Positions 16,284-25,148 of a stretch of DNA of 46,899 bases are shown piece after piece; position 1 is the first letter of the stretch, and each line of letters starts with the position of its first letter. Source of the DNA: JAAYCI01 sp031548875. Its GTDB lineage: Bacteria > Bacillota > Clostridia > Oscillospirales > Ruminococcaceae. The notes below the pieces were generated by a model. That model was not told the origin of the DNA. It did no database searches and worked only from the letters and a program-made list of their open reading frames with translations. Both the position numbers and the translations under genes were made by a program. The stretch covers positions 1 through 46,899 of the forward strand of contig JAVBQQ010000038.1 in the NCBI GenBank assembly GCA_031548875.1, written 5' to 3'.

Positions 16284-16467
16284 AGGGGAACGCCTTCCTT
16301 TCCGGACGGCAAACAGTGGAAAGGCCCGGGGGCGCCGTCCGTCCGCTTTCGATCCAGTATACCACAACCGCCCCAAAAGGGGAAGACGGTATTGCGCGCA
16401 AGCAGGATGACAGGCGCCACGGCCAATCCGCGTTAATGCATGGAATCTGAACCAAAATTAATAAGTA

Positions 16468-16588
16468 TACTAATAATAGCCGAAGGGCTTCCGCCCCGTC
16501 CAAGACGCCCGCAACGCCACGCTTGCGGCAAAATAACAACAGGTTTGTGTGTTCATACTGTAAAATTTGGTAAATGTACTAATAATAG
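16468..16588. repeat. Direct repeat TACTAATAATAG upstream of rnf
   Basis: The 12-mer TACTAATAATAG occurs at 16468-16479 and again at 16577-16588, the second copy 20 bases before the rnf -35. The 16377-16607 gap is AT-richer than its surroundings and holds no ORF with a ribosome binding site. The repeat may be an upstream regulator site. Confidence 0.5.
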
Positions 16589-16607
16589 GGATAATATTCA
16601 CATTTTG

Positions 16608-16636
16608 TTGACACACTTCCACCAATTGGGTATCAT
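16608..16636 (+). promoter_or_regulatory. rnf operon promoter
   Basis: An exact TTGACA (16608-16613), 17 bases, then TATCAT (16631-16636). It is the only strong promoter before rnfC and leaves a leader of about 150 bases. Confidence 0.85.
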
Positions 16637-16673
16637 GTGCATATGGCTCAAAGACAGTCTAACAGAAACGCAT

Positions 16674-16729
16674 CCCCCCCTTCCCACAGTGAAGAAGGGG
16701 GGGCGAAATGTATAAAGGGGCGTTGCCCC
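16674..16729 (+). promoter_or_regulatory. Structured leader of the rnf mRNA
   Basis: Two hairpins lie in the leader. The first has a perfect 10-bp stem, CCCCCCCTTC (16674-16683) with GAAGGGGGGG (16694-16703). The second is GGGGC-GTT-GCCCC (16717-16729). Neither is followed by a T run, so they are not simple terminators; mRNA stabilisation or attenuation is possible. Confidence 0.55.
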
Positions 16730-16796
16730 GCCTGCTTCATCTTATATTTAAGGTGTAGCGCGCGGGCGGGGAGAGAGAGAAGGAGTGGATGACACA

Positions 16797-18107
16797 GTGA
16801 GTAGGCGCAGGTTCGGTGGAAGGGGCACGTCTGTCCCCCACAGGAAGACAACTGCAGCCATGCAGACGGTGCAGATGCCGCTGCCCGGCAAGGTCACGCT
16901 GTTGATGCAGCAGCACATCGGCGCGCCCAGCGTGCCGGTGGTTGCCAAGGGCGACAAGGTACAGGTGGGCAGCCTGGTGGGCAAGGCCGGCGGCTTCGTC
17001 GGCGCCGATATCCACTCGGGCGTGTCCGGCACCGTGTCCTCGGTGGAGAAGGTCGTCTCCACGGCCGGTACCATGGTGGACGCCGTCGTCATCGAGACGG
17101 ACGGCGAGCAGACCGTGAGCCCCGACGTGAAGCCGCCGACGGTCACCGACAGGGAAAGCTTCCTCGCGGCCGTGCGCGCCTGCGGGCTGGTGGGCCTGGG
17201 CGGCGCGGGCTTTCCCACGGCGGTCAAGCTTTCGCCCAAAAACCTGGACGCCATCGACCATATCATCATCAACGCCGCCGAGTGCGAGCCCTACATCACC
17301 AGTGACGACCGCGAGATGCTGGAGAACGGCGAAGAGGTGATGGCCGGCATCAGGGCCGTGAAGCAGTACCTGGGCGTGCCGAACGTGGTCGTGGCGGTGG
17401 AGCGCAACAAGCCCGAGGCGATGGAGAAGATGCACGAGCTGGCCCGCAGCGAGAAGGGTGTAAAGGTAAAGGCGCTGGCCACCCGCTACCCCCAGGGCGC
17501 GGAAAAGGTGCTCATCGAGCGCGTTACCGGCCGCGAGGTACCCGCCACCGGCCTGCCGGCCGACGTGGGGGTCATCGTGCTGAACGTGACCACCGTGGCC
17601 AATATCGGCCGCTTCCTCGCCACCGGCATGCCGCTTACCAAAAAGCGCCTCACGGTGGACGGCGGCGCCATCGCGACGCCCCGCAACGTGGAGGTCATCA
17701 TCGGCACCTCTATTTCAGAGGTGGTGGCAGCCTGCGGCGGCTACCAGGTCACCCCCGGCAAGCTGCTGGTGGGCGGGCCCATGATGGGCGTGGCGCTGGC
17801 GGGCGACGACTATCCCACCATCAAGCAGAACAACGCCATCCTGGCGCTCACACACGAGGAGGCCGTCCTGCCCGCGCCCGAGCCATGCATCCGCTGCGGC
17901 CGCTGCGTCAACTCCTGCCCGGTGGGCCTGTCGCCCATCGAGACGTGCGAGGCGTACGAAGGGCGCGATTGGGAACTGCTGGACAAGCTGGCGGCGGGCA
18001 CCTGCATCATGTGCGGCGTGTGCAGTTTCGTCTGCCCCGCAAAGCGCCTCGTGTCGCAAACCACCGTGCTGGCCCGTAGCTACTACCTGAAGAACGCAAA
18101 AAAATAA
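16797..18107 (+). CDS. rnfC: Rnf complex subunit C (electron carrier, NADH side)
   Basis: A 436-residue peripheral subunit of the Rnf ferredoxin:NAD+ oxidoreductase. The N-terminal barrel-sandwich hybrid domain starts VPHRKTTAAMQTVQMPLP; GLVGLGGAGFPT begins the NADH/FMN-binding domain shared with NuoF; INAAECEPYITSDDREM follows. Two [4Fe-4S] motifs are at about residues 364 (CIRCGRCVNSCP) and 403 (CIMCGVCSFVCP). I prefer the GTG at 16797, with AAGGAG at 16780-16785, because MSRRRF matches the family start; an in-frame GTG at 16785 is too close to the site. First gene of rnfCDGEAB. Confidence 0.95.
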   Translation: MSRRRFGGRGTSVPHRKTTAAMQTVQMPLPGKVTLLMQQHIGAPSVPVVAKGDKVQVGSLVGKAGGFVGADIHSGVSGTVSSVEKVVSTAGTMVDAVVIETDGEQTVSPDVKPPTVTDRESFLAAVRACGLVGLGGAGFPTAVKLSPKNLDAIDHIIINAAECEPYITSDDREMLENGEEVMAGIRAVKQYLGVPNVVVAVERNKPEAMEKMHELARSEKGVKVKALATRYPQGAEKVLIERVTGREVPATGLPADVGVIVLNVTTVANIGRFLATGMPLTKKRLTVDGGAIATPRNVEVIIGTSISEVVAACGGYQVTPGKLLVGGPMMGVALAGDDYPTIKQNNAILALTHEEAVLPAPEPCIRCGRCVNSCPVGLSPIETCEAYEGRDWELLDKLAAGTCIMCGVCSFVCPAKRLVSQTTVLARSYYLKNAKK

Positions 18108-18108
18108 C

Positions 18109-18166
18109 CGGGTATTGACCGCGGGGCAGGCCCCGCGCCCCGCGTGCCTGCGGCCCGCGATACCCG
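18109..18166 (+). other. GC-rich hairpin between rnfC and rnfD
   Basis: CGGGTAT (18109-18115) pairs with ATACCCG (18160-18166) and encloses CGCGGGG/CCCCGCG (18120-18137). It begins one base after the rnfC stop and has no T run. A third CGGGTATA follows at 18177. It could stabilise the upstream message or set subunit ratios. Confidence 0.55.
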
Positions 18167-18259
18167 CCCCAGGTTGCGGGTATACGCCCTTGTTGTTGCT
18201 TCGCAAGGAACGGCCTGCAACGAGAACGTTTCCAAAGGGTATGAGAGAGGGATGAAACC

Positions 18260-19273
18260 ATGATCGAACAACAGAAACTGCAGGTCTCCGCCTCGCCACA
18301 CATCACGTCCCACGCGTCCACCCGCAAGATCATGCTGGGTGTGTGCGTGGCCCTGCTGCCCACGCTGATTGCCTCGGCGTTCATCTTCGGGCCGCGGGTG
18401 CTGCTGCTCACAGCTGTCACCGTGGTGGCTTGTGTGGTGTTCGAGGCTCTGTACTGCAAGCTGCTGAAGAAACCGCTGCCGGTGGGCGACTTTTCCGCCG
18501 TCGTCACCGGCCTGATCCTCGCGTTCAACCTGCCGCCTGCCTTCCCGCTGTGGATGACCATCATCGGCGCATTCGTGTCCATCGTGGTGGCAAAACAGCT
18601 GTTCGGCGGCATCGGCTTCAACTTTGTGAACCCCGCCGTGGTGGGGCGCATTGTGCTGCAGCTCTCCTTCACCGGCTCGATGATCAGCTACAGCTACCCT
18701 GTTACCTACGGCGGCGTGGACGCACTGGCCTCGGCTACCCCCCTGGGTGTGGCGAGCGGCACCCAGCTGCCCCTCATCGACATGCTGCTGGGCACCCATG
18801 GCGGCGTGCTGGGCGAGACCTGCGCCATCACGCTCATCCTGGGCGGGCTGCTGCTCATCTTCGGCCGCATCATCAGCCCGGTCATTCCGGTGGTGTACAT
18901 CGGGGCCACCTTCGTGTTCAAGCTGCTCATCACCTTTGGCGTGGGCGCAGCGCAGAACGGGGGCTCCGCCGCTCTTGCCGCCCTGCCCGCCTACTGCTGG
19001 GACAGCATGCTCTACTTGATGGCCGGTGGCCTGCTTCTGGGCGCCTTCTTCATGGCCACAGACTACACCACCAGCCCCTATACGAACAAAGGAAAAGTCA
19101 TCTTCGCCCTCGGCCTCGCGGTGCTCACCGTGGCCCTGCGCGAGTGGAGCAACATGAACGAGGGCGTCTCCTTCTCCATCCTGTTCATGAACCTGCTGGT
19201 GCCTTATATCAACCGCGGCAGCCGCAAGCGCCCGCTGGGCGTGGCAAAGAACAAGGCAAAGGGGGCGGCGTAA
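18260..19273 (+). CDS. rnfD: Rnf complex subunit D (membrane, FMN-binding)
   Basis: A 337-residue membrane subunit with about nine hydrophobic segments, homologous to NqrB. FMN is attached through phosphoester to Thr in SATPLG at about residue 160. GGIGFNFVNPAVVGR and FFMATDYTTSPYT are family motifs. It carries electrons across or within the membrane and is thought to take part in Na+ or H+ transport. GAGAGAGGGATG precedes the start. It lies 152 bases after rnfC, the longest gap in the operon, and 4 bases before rnfG. Confidence 0.95.
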   Translation: MIEQQKLQVSASPHITSHASTRKIMLGVCVALLPTLIASAFIFGPRVLLLTAVTVVACVVFEALYCKLLKKPLPVGDFSAVVTGLILAFNLPPAFPLWMTIIGAFVSIVVAKQLFGGIGFNFVNPAVVGRIVLQLSFTGSMISYSYPVTYGGVDALASATPLGVASGTQLPLIDMLLGTHGGVLGETCAITLILGGLLLIFGRIISPVIPVVYIGATFVFKLLITFGVGAAQNGGSAALAALPAYCWDSMLYLMAGGLLLGAFFMATDYTTSPYTNKGKVIFALGLAVLTVALREWSNMNEGVSFSILFMNLLVPYINRGSRKRPLGVAKNKAKGAA

Positions 19274-19277
19274 CGGT

Positions 19278-20273
19278 ATGAACGGTATGAACGACCGCAA
19301 GGATATGCCCGAAAACCATCTGCCCGAGCTGAGCCCGGACGCCCTGAAAGGGCCCGAGCTGCACAATAGGGAGATGCCCCCCGAGCAGCCCATCCCCACG
19401 CCCGGCCCTGCCATTCCCGGCCACACCGGGCCGGCCAAATCCGGCGCGCCGGCCCTGGCCACGCCCTCCCAGGGCGATATGGCCACCGAGATGCCGCCCG
19501 AACTGATGGCTGCGGTGGAACAGTCGGACCTGGCCGACGCACGCGAGGCGACCGGCGCGGACGCGGCGGCCGCCCCCAAAAAGGCGGGCGCGTGGCAGAC
19601 CATTTTTTCGCCCATCGTGGCGCTGGTGGCCATCTGCCTTGTCACCAGCCTGCTGCTGGGGCTCACCAACAGCGCCACGGCGCCGCTCATCGAGGCGAAC
19701 CTTGCCCGGGACGCCGAAAGCGCCCGCCAGGCGCTGCTGCCCGAGGCGGACGGGTTCAATGAAATCCCCGTGCCCGACGGCTACCCCAACGTGACCGCCG
19801 TGTATGTGTCCACCAACGGCGTGGGCGGGGTCGTCGAGTCGTTCGGCAAGGGATACGGCGGCAAGGTGCCGGCCACGGTCGCCTTCGATAGTGACGGCAA
19901 CATCGTGGGCGTCTCCTTCCCGCAGAACAACGAGACCCCCGGCCTTGGGCAAAAACTGTACACCGAGCCGGATTTTGCAAGCCAGTTCACCGATGTGCCC
20001 GCCCAGCCGATGGAGCTTTCAGACATCGACACCATCGCCAGCGCCACCATCTCGTCTCGCGCCGCGCTGAACGCCATCAACGCCGCGGTGGAGCTGTACG
20101 ACGAACAATACCTGGGCAAGGACGTGCCCGACGCGAACGCCGGCGCCACCGCCAATGAAGGCGCCACGGGCGAAGCGGAGGCCGCTTCCGGCACGGACGG
20201 CCCCGCAGCACTGCCGAACGCCGACCCCTCGTCGGCAGCTGTGGACCCACTGGAGGAGGCTGACAATGCGTAA
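19278..20273 (+). CDS. rnfG: Rnf complex subunit G (FMN-binding) with long N-terminal extension
   Basis: A 331-residue subunit; typical RnfG is near 200. Residues 1-105 are a Pro/Glu-rich cytoplasmic extension with no known motif, followed by a membrane helix (about 110-132) and the extracellular FMN-binding domain. FMN is esterified to Thr in SATISS at about residue 257, and ETPGLGQKL is conserved. The last 45 residues are an Ala/Gly-rich tail. Two nearby ATGs (19278, 19287) could start it. Its stop overlaps the rnfE start. Confidence 0.93.
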   Translation: MNGMNDRKDMPENHLPELSPDALKGPELHNREMPPEQPIPTPGPAIPGHTGPAKSGAPALATPSQGDMATEMPPELMAAVEQSDLADAREATGADAAAAPKKAGAWQTIFSPIVALVAICLVTSLLLGLTNSATAPLIEANLARDAESARQALLPEADGFNEIPVPDGYPNVTAVYVSTNGVGGVVESFGKGYGGKVPATVAFDSDGNIVGVSFPQNNETPGLGQKLYTEPDFASQFTDVPAQPMELSDIDTIASATISSRAALNAINAAVELYDEQYLGKDVPDANAGATANEGATGEAEAASGTDGPAALPNADPSSAAVDPLEEADNA

Positions 20274-20934
20274 TTTAACGGTATTCACAAACGGCCTGCT
20301 CAAGGAGAACCCCTCCCTGCGGCTCGTGCTGGGCACCTGCCCCACGCTGGCCATCACCACGGCGGTGTTCAACGGCCTGGGCATGGGCGTGGCGGCCACC
20401 TTCGTGCTCATCTGCTCCAACATCGTGGTGTCCGCGCTGCGCAAGGTCATCCCCTCGTCGGTGCGCCTGCCCTGCTTCATCGTCATCATCGCCAGCTTCG
20501 TCACGCTCATCCACATGGTCATCAAGGCCTATGTGCCCGCGCTGAACACCAGCCTCGGCGTCTTCCTGCCGCTCATCACGGTCAACTGCATCATCCTGGG
20601 CCGCGCCGAGATGTTCGCCTCCAAGAACAAGGTGCTGGCAAGTGCGCTGGACGGCCTGGGCATGGGTATCGGCTTCACCATCACGCTGGTGCTGATGAGC
20701 GCCGTGCGCGAACTGATGGGCAACGGCACGCTGCTGGGCTTCCAGATCCTGCCCGAAAGCGTGCAGCCGCTGGGCATCATGGCGCTGCCCCCCGGCGGGT
20801 TCTTCGTATTCGGCATCTTCATGGCGCTGGCCATCCTGCTGGAAACCAAGATGGGCCGCCCGGTGCCTCGCAACGCGGGATGCGCGGCCTGCCCCTCCAG
20901 CGACAAATGCCCCGGGAAGGAGAACTGTGAATAA
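20266..20934 (+). CDS. rnfE: Rnf complex subunit E
   Basis: A 222-residue membrane protein with six helices, paralogous to RnfA and NqrD. The Cys residues in LGTCPTL and VNCIILGRAE bind the intramembrane [2Fe-2S] cluster shared with RnfA. The C-terminal tail GCAACPSSDKCPGKENC adds four cysteines, common in clostridial RnfE. The ATG at 20266 overlaps the end of rnfG (ATGCGTAA) and has GGAGGAGG upstream; the longer frame overlaps rnfG too far. Its stop overlaps the rnfA start by one base. Confidence 0.95.
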   Translation: MRNLTVFTNGLLKENPSLRLVLGTCPTLAITTAVFNGLGMGVAATFVLICSNIVVSALRKVIPSSVRLPCFIVIIASFVTLIHMVIKAYVPALNTSLGVFLPLITVNCIILGRAEMFASKNKVLASALDGLGMGIGFTITLVLMSAVRELMGNGTLLGFQILPESVQPLGIMALPPGGFFVFGIFMALAILLETKMGRPVPRNAGCAACPSSDKCPGKENCE

Positions 20935-21563
20935 TGGCACTGAAACTTGCTTTCATCTTCTTCTCGATGATCCTTGTGAACAACTACGTGCTGGTCAAGT
21001 TCCTGGGCATCTGCCCCTTCCTGGGCGTGTCCGGCAAGCTGAACTCGTCGGTCGGCATGAGCATCGCGGTCATCTTCGTCATGTTCCTGGCCACGGCGGC
21101 CACCTGGCCGGTGTACACATACCTGCTGGTGCCCAACGGCCTTGCCTACCTCAACAACATCACCTTCATCCTCATCATCGCGGTGCTTGTGCAGCTGGTG
21201 GAGATCGTGCTGCGCAAGTTCATCCCCCCGCTGTACAAGTCGTTGGGCATCTACCTGCCGCTCATCACCACCAACTGCGCGGTACTGGGCGTCACCATCC
21301 TCAACATCGAGACGGCCAGCATCGTGGACCCCACCGCCCCATACTACACGTACCCCGAGGCGCTGGTGTGCGCCATTGGCGCGGGCTTCGGTTTCTTCCT
21401 GGCCATGGTGCTATTCACCGGCGTACGCACCACCATAGAGCGCGCAAAGCCCCCCAAGACCTTCTCCGGCCTGCCCATCACATTGGTGGCCGCCAGCATC
21501 ACCAGCCTGTCCTTCATGGGCTTTGGCGGCGTGCTGGAGAACATCTTCGGCATCTCTGCCTAG
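20934..21563 (+). CDS. rnfA: Rnf complex subunit A
   Basis: A 209-residue membrane protein with six helices. FLGICPFLGVS and LITTNCAVLGV hold the two cysteines that, with RnfE, bind the intramembrane iron-sulfur centre. It begins MALKLAFIFFSMILVNNYVL, typical of the family. It overlaps rnfE by one base, so its translation should be coupled. The 87-base gap to rnfB is AT-rich and shows no terminator. Confidence 0.96.
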   Translation: MALKLAFIFFSMILVNNYVLVKFLGICPFLGVSGKLNSSVGMSIAVIFVMFLATAATWPVYTYLLVPNGLAYLNNITFILIIAVLVQLVEIVLRKFIPPLYKSLGIYLPLITTNCAVLGVTILNIETASIVDPTAPYYTYPEALVCAIGAGFGFFLAMVLFTGVRTTIERAKPPKTFSGLPITLVAASITSLSFMGFGGVLENIFGISA

Positions 21564-21650
21564 AGTACTGTCTTCAAATCTCCAATTTAAAAAACACTCT
21601 ACACGCAGGGACTGCCACATCCCATCCCTTTGCCTTAAGGAGATAGAACT

Positions 21651-22445
21651 ATGAGCGTACTGACAGCCGTTATCATCGTGGCGGCCACCGGCCTTGTGGG
21701 CGCGGCCATCCTGGTGGTGGCCTCCCAGTTCATGAAGGTGGAGGTGGACGAGCGCATCACGCTGGTGGCCGAGGCCCTGCCCGGCGCCAACTGCGGCGCC
21801 TGCGGCCGCGCCGGTTGCAGCGACTACGCCACCGCCATCATCGAAGAGGGCGACCCGCCCAACCTCTGCGTGCCCGGCGGCGCGGCCGTGGCCGCCGCCG
21901 TGGCCAGGATCGCCGGCACCGAGGGGGGCGAGGTGGAACAGCGCAAGGCCATCGTGGCCTGCCAGGGCACCAGCGAGCGCCGCGACAAGAAGTTCGACTA
22001 CACCGGCATCGCGTCCTGCTCGGCCGCCGCCGCCCTGCACGGGGGCGATTCCAACTGCCCCTACGGCTGTCTGGGCTACGGCGACTGTGTGGCCGCCTGC
22101 AAGTTCGACGCCATCGAGGTGTACAACGGCGTGGCCCGCGTGAAGGCCGCCGCCTGCACCGGCTGCGGCGCCTGCCTGGCCGTCTGCCCCAAAAAGGTCA
22201 TCTGGATCCGTGAGGTGAGCGACAAGCCGGTCGTCATGTGCGCCAACCACCAGCGCGGCGCCATCACGCGAAAGAGCTGCACGGCGGGCTGCATCAGCTG
22301 CGGCAAGTGCGAGAAGGCCTGCCCGTCCGACGCCATCCACGTGAAGGACAACGTGGCCCGCATCGATCTGGACAAATGTACCGAGTGCGGCGAGTGCGTG
22401 AATGTGTGCCCCGTGAAGGCCATCGCGTTGCCCAAAACGGTATAA
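21651..22445 (+). CDS. rnfB: Rnf complex subunit B (ferredoxin-type electron entry)
   Basis: A 264-residue subunit. The N-terminal helix (residues 5-27) anchors it; then comes the CGACGRAGC cluster motif. After it lie several [4Fe-4S] ferredoxin motifs: CPYGCLGYGDCVAAC, CTGCGACLAVCP, CISCGKCEKACP and CTECGECVNVCP. It accepts electrons from reduced ferredoxin on the cytoplasmic side. AAGGAGATAG precedes the ATG. It is the last gene of the operon, followed by a strong terminator. Confidence 0.96.
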   Translation: MSVLTAVIIVAATGLVGAAILVVASQFMKVEVDERITLVAEALPGANCGACGRAGCSDYATAIIEEGDPPNLCVPGGAAVAAAVARIAGTEGGEVEQRKAIVACQGTSERRDKKFDYTGIASCSAAAALHGGDSNCPYGCLGYGDCVAACKFDAIEVYNGVARVKAAACTGCGACLAVCPKKVIWIREVSDKPVVMCANHQRGAITRKSCTAGCISCGKCEKACPSDAIHVKDNVARIDLDKCTECGECVNVCPVKAIALPKTV

Positions 22446-22474
22446 AGCGGCTTTTTTGCCGCGCAAAAGTGGCA

Positions 22475-22514
22475 GATACGCAGGCCGGTACCGGCTTGCG
22501 TATCTTTTCTTTCC
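22475..22514 (+). terminator. rnf operon terminator
   Basis: GATACGCA (22475-22482) pairs with TGCGTATC (22497-22504), enclosing the near-palindrome GGCCGGTACCGGCT, and TTTTCTTT follows. A small GCGGC-T6-GCCGC hairpin precedes it at 22447-22462. Confidence 0.88.
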
Positions 22515-22621
22515 ATCTGCTTGACAAAACCCCGCAATCCAACTACCGTTGGCTGTAGCGTATTGCGCCGGTGCCTCGTTTTGTATCTATGGTACATCTG
22601 CGCGCAACAACCCTCAATGGA

Positions 22622-23368
22622 ATGGAGGTGGAGCCCCTGTCAGCCACGCAACCGCTCATCATCATGCGCAACCTGTACAAGATCTACAACCCCGGCATGA
22701 ATGAGGTCCACGCGCTGGACGGGCTCGACCTCACCATCCACCAGGGGGAGTTCGTGGCCATTGTGGGCCATTCGGGCAGCGGCAAGAGCACGCTGATGAA
22801 CATGATCGGCTGCCTGGACGTACCCAGCTTTGGCGAATACTGGCTGGGCGGCGTGAATGTAGGCCGCCTTTCCGACAACGAGCTGGCCGTCGTCCGCAAC
22901 GAGCTGGTGGGCTTCGTCTTCCAGAGCTTCAACCTCATCGCCGGCCTCACCGCTTTCGAGAACGTGGAGCTGCCCCTTGTCTACCGCGGCGTGAACGCCG
23001 CCAAGCGCCGCGAGATGGCCCTGGCCGCCCTCGGCCGGGTGGGCCTTCTGGACCGCATGACCCACCGCCCCAGCGAGATGAGCGGCGGCCAGCAGCAGCG
23101 CGTGGCCGTGGCGCGCGCCATCGCGGGCAACCCGCCGCTCATCCTGGCGGACGAGCCCACAGGCAACCTCGATTCCCGCGCCGGCGCGCAGGTATTCTCC
23201 ATCATCCAGGGCCTGCACGCCGAGGGCAACACCGTGGTGCTCATCACACACGACGAGGGCCTTGCACAAAAGGCCCAGCGCATGGTGCACATCACCGACG
23301 GGCGCATCGCGGCCCCGCCCCCCGCGGCGGAACTGCAGCCGTTACCGATCTCGCCCGTGCAGTATTGA
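22622..23368 (+). CDS. MacB/LolD-type ABC transporter ATPase
   Basis: A 248-residue ATPase that powers a tripartite-like efflux or stress-response transporter with the two downstream genes. Walker A GHSGSGKST, Q-loop FVFQSFNL, signature MSGGQQQRVAVARA, Walker B LILADEPTGNLDS and switch His in LITHDE are all intact. I give the ATG at 22622, which leaves a 14-residue lead before MRNLYKIYN; the frame stays open to a GTG at 22571 and no ribosome binding site decides between them. TTGACA at 22521 has no good -10. Confidence 0.9.
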   Translation: MEVEPLSATQPLIIMRNLYKIYNPGMNEVHALDGLDLTIHQGEFVAIVGHSGSGKSTLMNMIGCLDVPSFGEYWLGGVNVGRLSDNELAVVRNELVGFVFQSFNLIAGLTAFENVELPLVYRGVNAAKRREMALAALGRVGLLDRMTHRPSEMSGGQQQRVAVARAIAGNPPLILADEPTGNLDSRAGAQVFSIIQGLHAEGNTVVLITHDEGLAQKAQRMVHITDGRIAAPPPAAELQPLPISPVQY

Positions 23369-23404
23369 TCCGAACACGCTCCCCCAGTGAAAGGTGATCG
23401 ACAG

Positions 23405-25099
23405 ATGGCTGACGACCCGAACGTATTCGACCCCGGCGCCCCCCGCGAGGAGGAGGTGCAGTACACGTTGCGCCCCGCGGGCAAAAGCGGCGAGGCCGAT
23501 AAAAGCGGAAAACCCGCCCAAACAGACGAAGACGGCGCACCCCGCGCGCAGCCGCTACCTGCCGCCTATATCTCCACTTCGCCAGGCGAGCCGCCGCAGC
23601 CCGCCTGGCAACAGCCAGACGCCGTGGCCGCACTGGGGCTTGGCAAAAAGCGCAAGCGGCGGTGGATCCCGGCGCTCATCATCGCGCTGGCCGTCGTGGC
23701 CATCGTCATCTTCATGGCCGCGCGCAGCGCCATGCAGGGCACAGCCCCCACCTATGTGGAGCTGTATACTGCCGGCCGGGGCGATATCCACCAGACGCTC
23801 TCCACCAGCGGCACGCTGACGACCGGCCGGCGGGCGACCGTCTTCAGCCCCGCGTCCGCGCCGCTCACCGCCGTGAACGCCCAGGACGGCCAGGTGGTGC
23901 AGGCGGGCAGCCTGCTCTTCGCCTTCGACACGCACGACCTGCAGTTGGCTTACCAGCAGGCCGCCTCCTCCTACGACATCTCCAACCTGCAGAGCCAGAG
24001 CGCCGTGAATGCCAGCAACAAAAGCCAGCAGCAGGCCAACGACGCACAGGCCTCCATCGACGAGATGGCCGGCCAGAAGAGCGCGCTGCAGGACCAGGTA
24101 AACGACCTGATCGCCCAAAAAGCCGGGCTGGAAGAACAGTACGCCACCCAGGCGGCGGCCCTGAAAGAGCTGGAAAAACAGCTGAAACAGGACCCCAAGA
24201 ACCAGCAGCTGAAGGACGCCGTGGCCGCAAAGACCGCCGAGGTGGAGGGCATCGAGTCCGCCCTGAAGACCACCACCACGACCCTTGCCGGCACACAGGA
24301 GCAGGTGGCCACCTACGAGGGGTCCATCGCCCAGATGGAGGCCACCCGGGACGCCGCCCAGGCGGCCGTAATGGACGACACCGCCCGCGCCATGAGCGCG
24401 GCGGAGGGCACCGGCAGCCAGATCGCCCTGCAACAGGCGCAGGAGGCGCTGGCCGCCGCGCAGGCGGGCGTGAGCGCCCCCTTCACCGGCGTGGTGACAA
24501 ACCTGCAGGCCGAGGTGGGCGCCCTTGCCAGCCAGTACACGCCGCTCTGCGTCATCGAAAGCCTGGACAAGGTGGACGTGCTGGTGGCCCTCTCCCGCTA
24601 CGACCTCGAGCGGGTGCAGGTGGGCCAGCAGGCCATCGTTACCACGCTGGGGCGCGAATACGCCGGCCAGGTGACCCGCATCGACTCCATCGTGGACAGC
24701 AGCGCCAATGTGGCCGCAGCCGCCAGCGGCAACAGCACCAGCAACTTCATCAACGCCACCATCTCCCTCAAAAAGCCGGACGGCGACATAAAGCTCGGGC
24801 TGGACGCGAGCGTGGAGATCGCCACCGGCCTTGTGGAGGACGTGGTCACCGTTCCCATCAGCGCCATCAACACCGACGTGGACGGCACCTATTGCTTCGT
24901 CGCGGTGGATGGCGTTGCCCGGCGGCAGTCTGTCACGCTGGGCCTCTCCAGCGACACCGACGTGGAGGTTACCGAAGGCATCGCCGTGGGGGACGAGGTC
25001 ATCCTCGCCTCCCAAAACATCACCGAAGGCACCCCCATCACCACCGATCCCGCCTACCAACTCACGCAGGGTGGCATCATGGGCATGATGGTGGGCTGA
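23405..25099 (+). CDS. HlyD/MacA-like efflux periplasmic-adaptor-type subunit
   Basis: A 564-residue membrane-fusion-like protein. Residues 1-85 are an acidic, Pro-rich cytoplasmic region, then KKRKRR and a membrane helix at about 87-106. The body has a split biotinyl-lipoyl domain (GTLTTGRRATVFSPAS and GVSAPFTGVV), a long coiled coil (about 180-330) and beta-barrel and MP domains. In Gram-positives such proteins join a MacB-type permease on the outer face. The ATG at 23405 has AAAGGTGAT; the GTG at 23387 precedes that site. Its long coiled coil and 85-residue cytoplasmic tail are unusual. Confidence 0.88.
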   Translation: MADDPNVFDPGAPREEEVQYTLRPAGKSGEADKSGKPAQTDEDGAPRAQPLPAAYISTSPGEPPQPAWQQPDAVAALGLGKKRKRRWIPALIIALAVVAIVIFMAARSAMQGTAPTYVELYTAGRGDIHQTLSTSGTLTTGRRATVFSPASAPLTAVNAQDGQVVQAGSLLFAFDTHDLQLAYQQAASSYDISNLQSQSAVNASNKSQQQANDAQASIDEMAGQKSALQDQVNDLIAQKAGLEEQYATQAAALKELEKQLKQDPKNQQLKDAVAAKTAEVEGIESALKTTTTTLAGTQEQVATYEGSIAQMEATRDAAQAAVMDDTARAMSAAEGTGSQIALQQAQEALAAAQAGVSAPFTGVVTNLQAEVGALASQYTPLCVIESLDKVDVLVALSRYDLERVQVGQQAIVTTLGREYAGQVTRIDSIVDSSANVAAAASGNSTSNFINATISLKKPDGDIKLGLDASVEIATGLVEDVVTVPISAINTDVDGTYCFVAVDGVARRQSVTLGLSSDTDVEVTEGIAVGDEVILASQNITEGTPITTDPAYQLTQGGIMGMMVG

Positions 25100-25148
25100 A
25101 GCCACATACGGTTTTTCCGCATACTATTCTTGCAAAAAGGAAACTTTC

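Noticed and set aside
22521..22549. Promoter with exact TTGACA before the ABC ATPase gene
   Set aside because: The -10 at 17 bases (TACCGT) is poor, so I do not list it as a feature.
23555..25105. A 516-codon minus-strand open frame opposite the adaptor gene
   Set aside because: Shadow frame; the plus strand encodes a clear HlyD-like protein.
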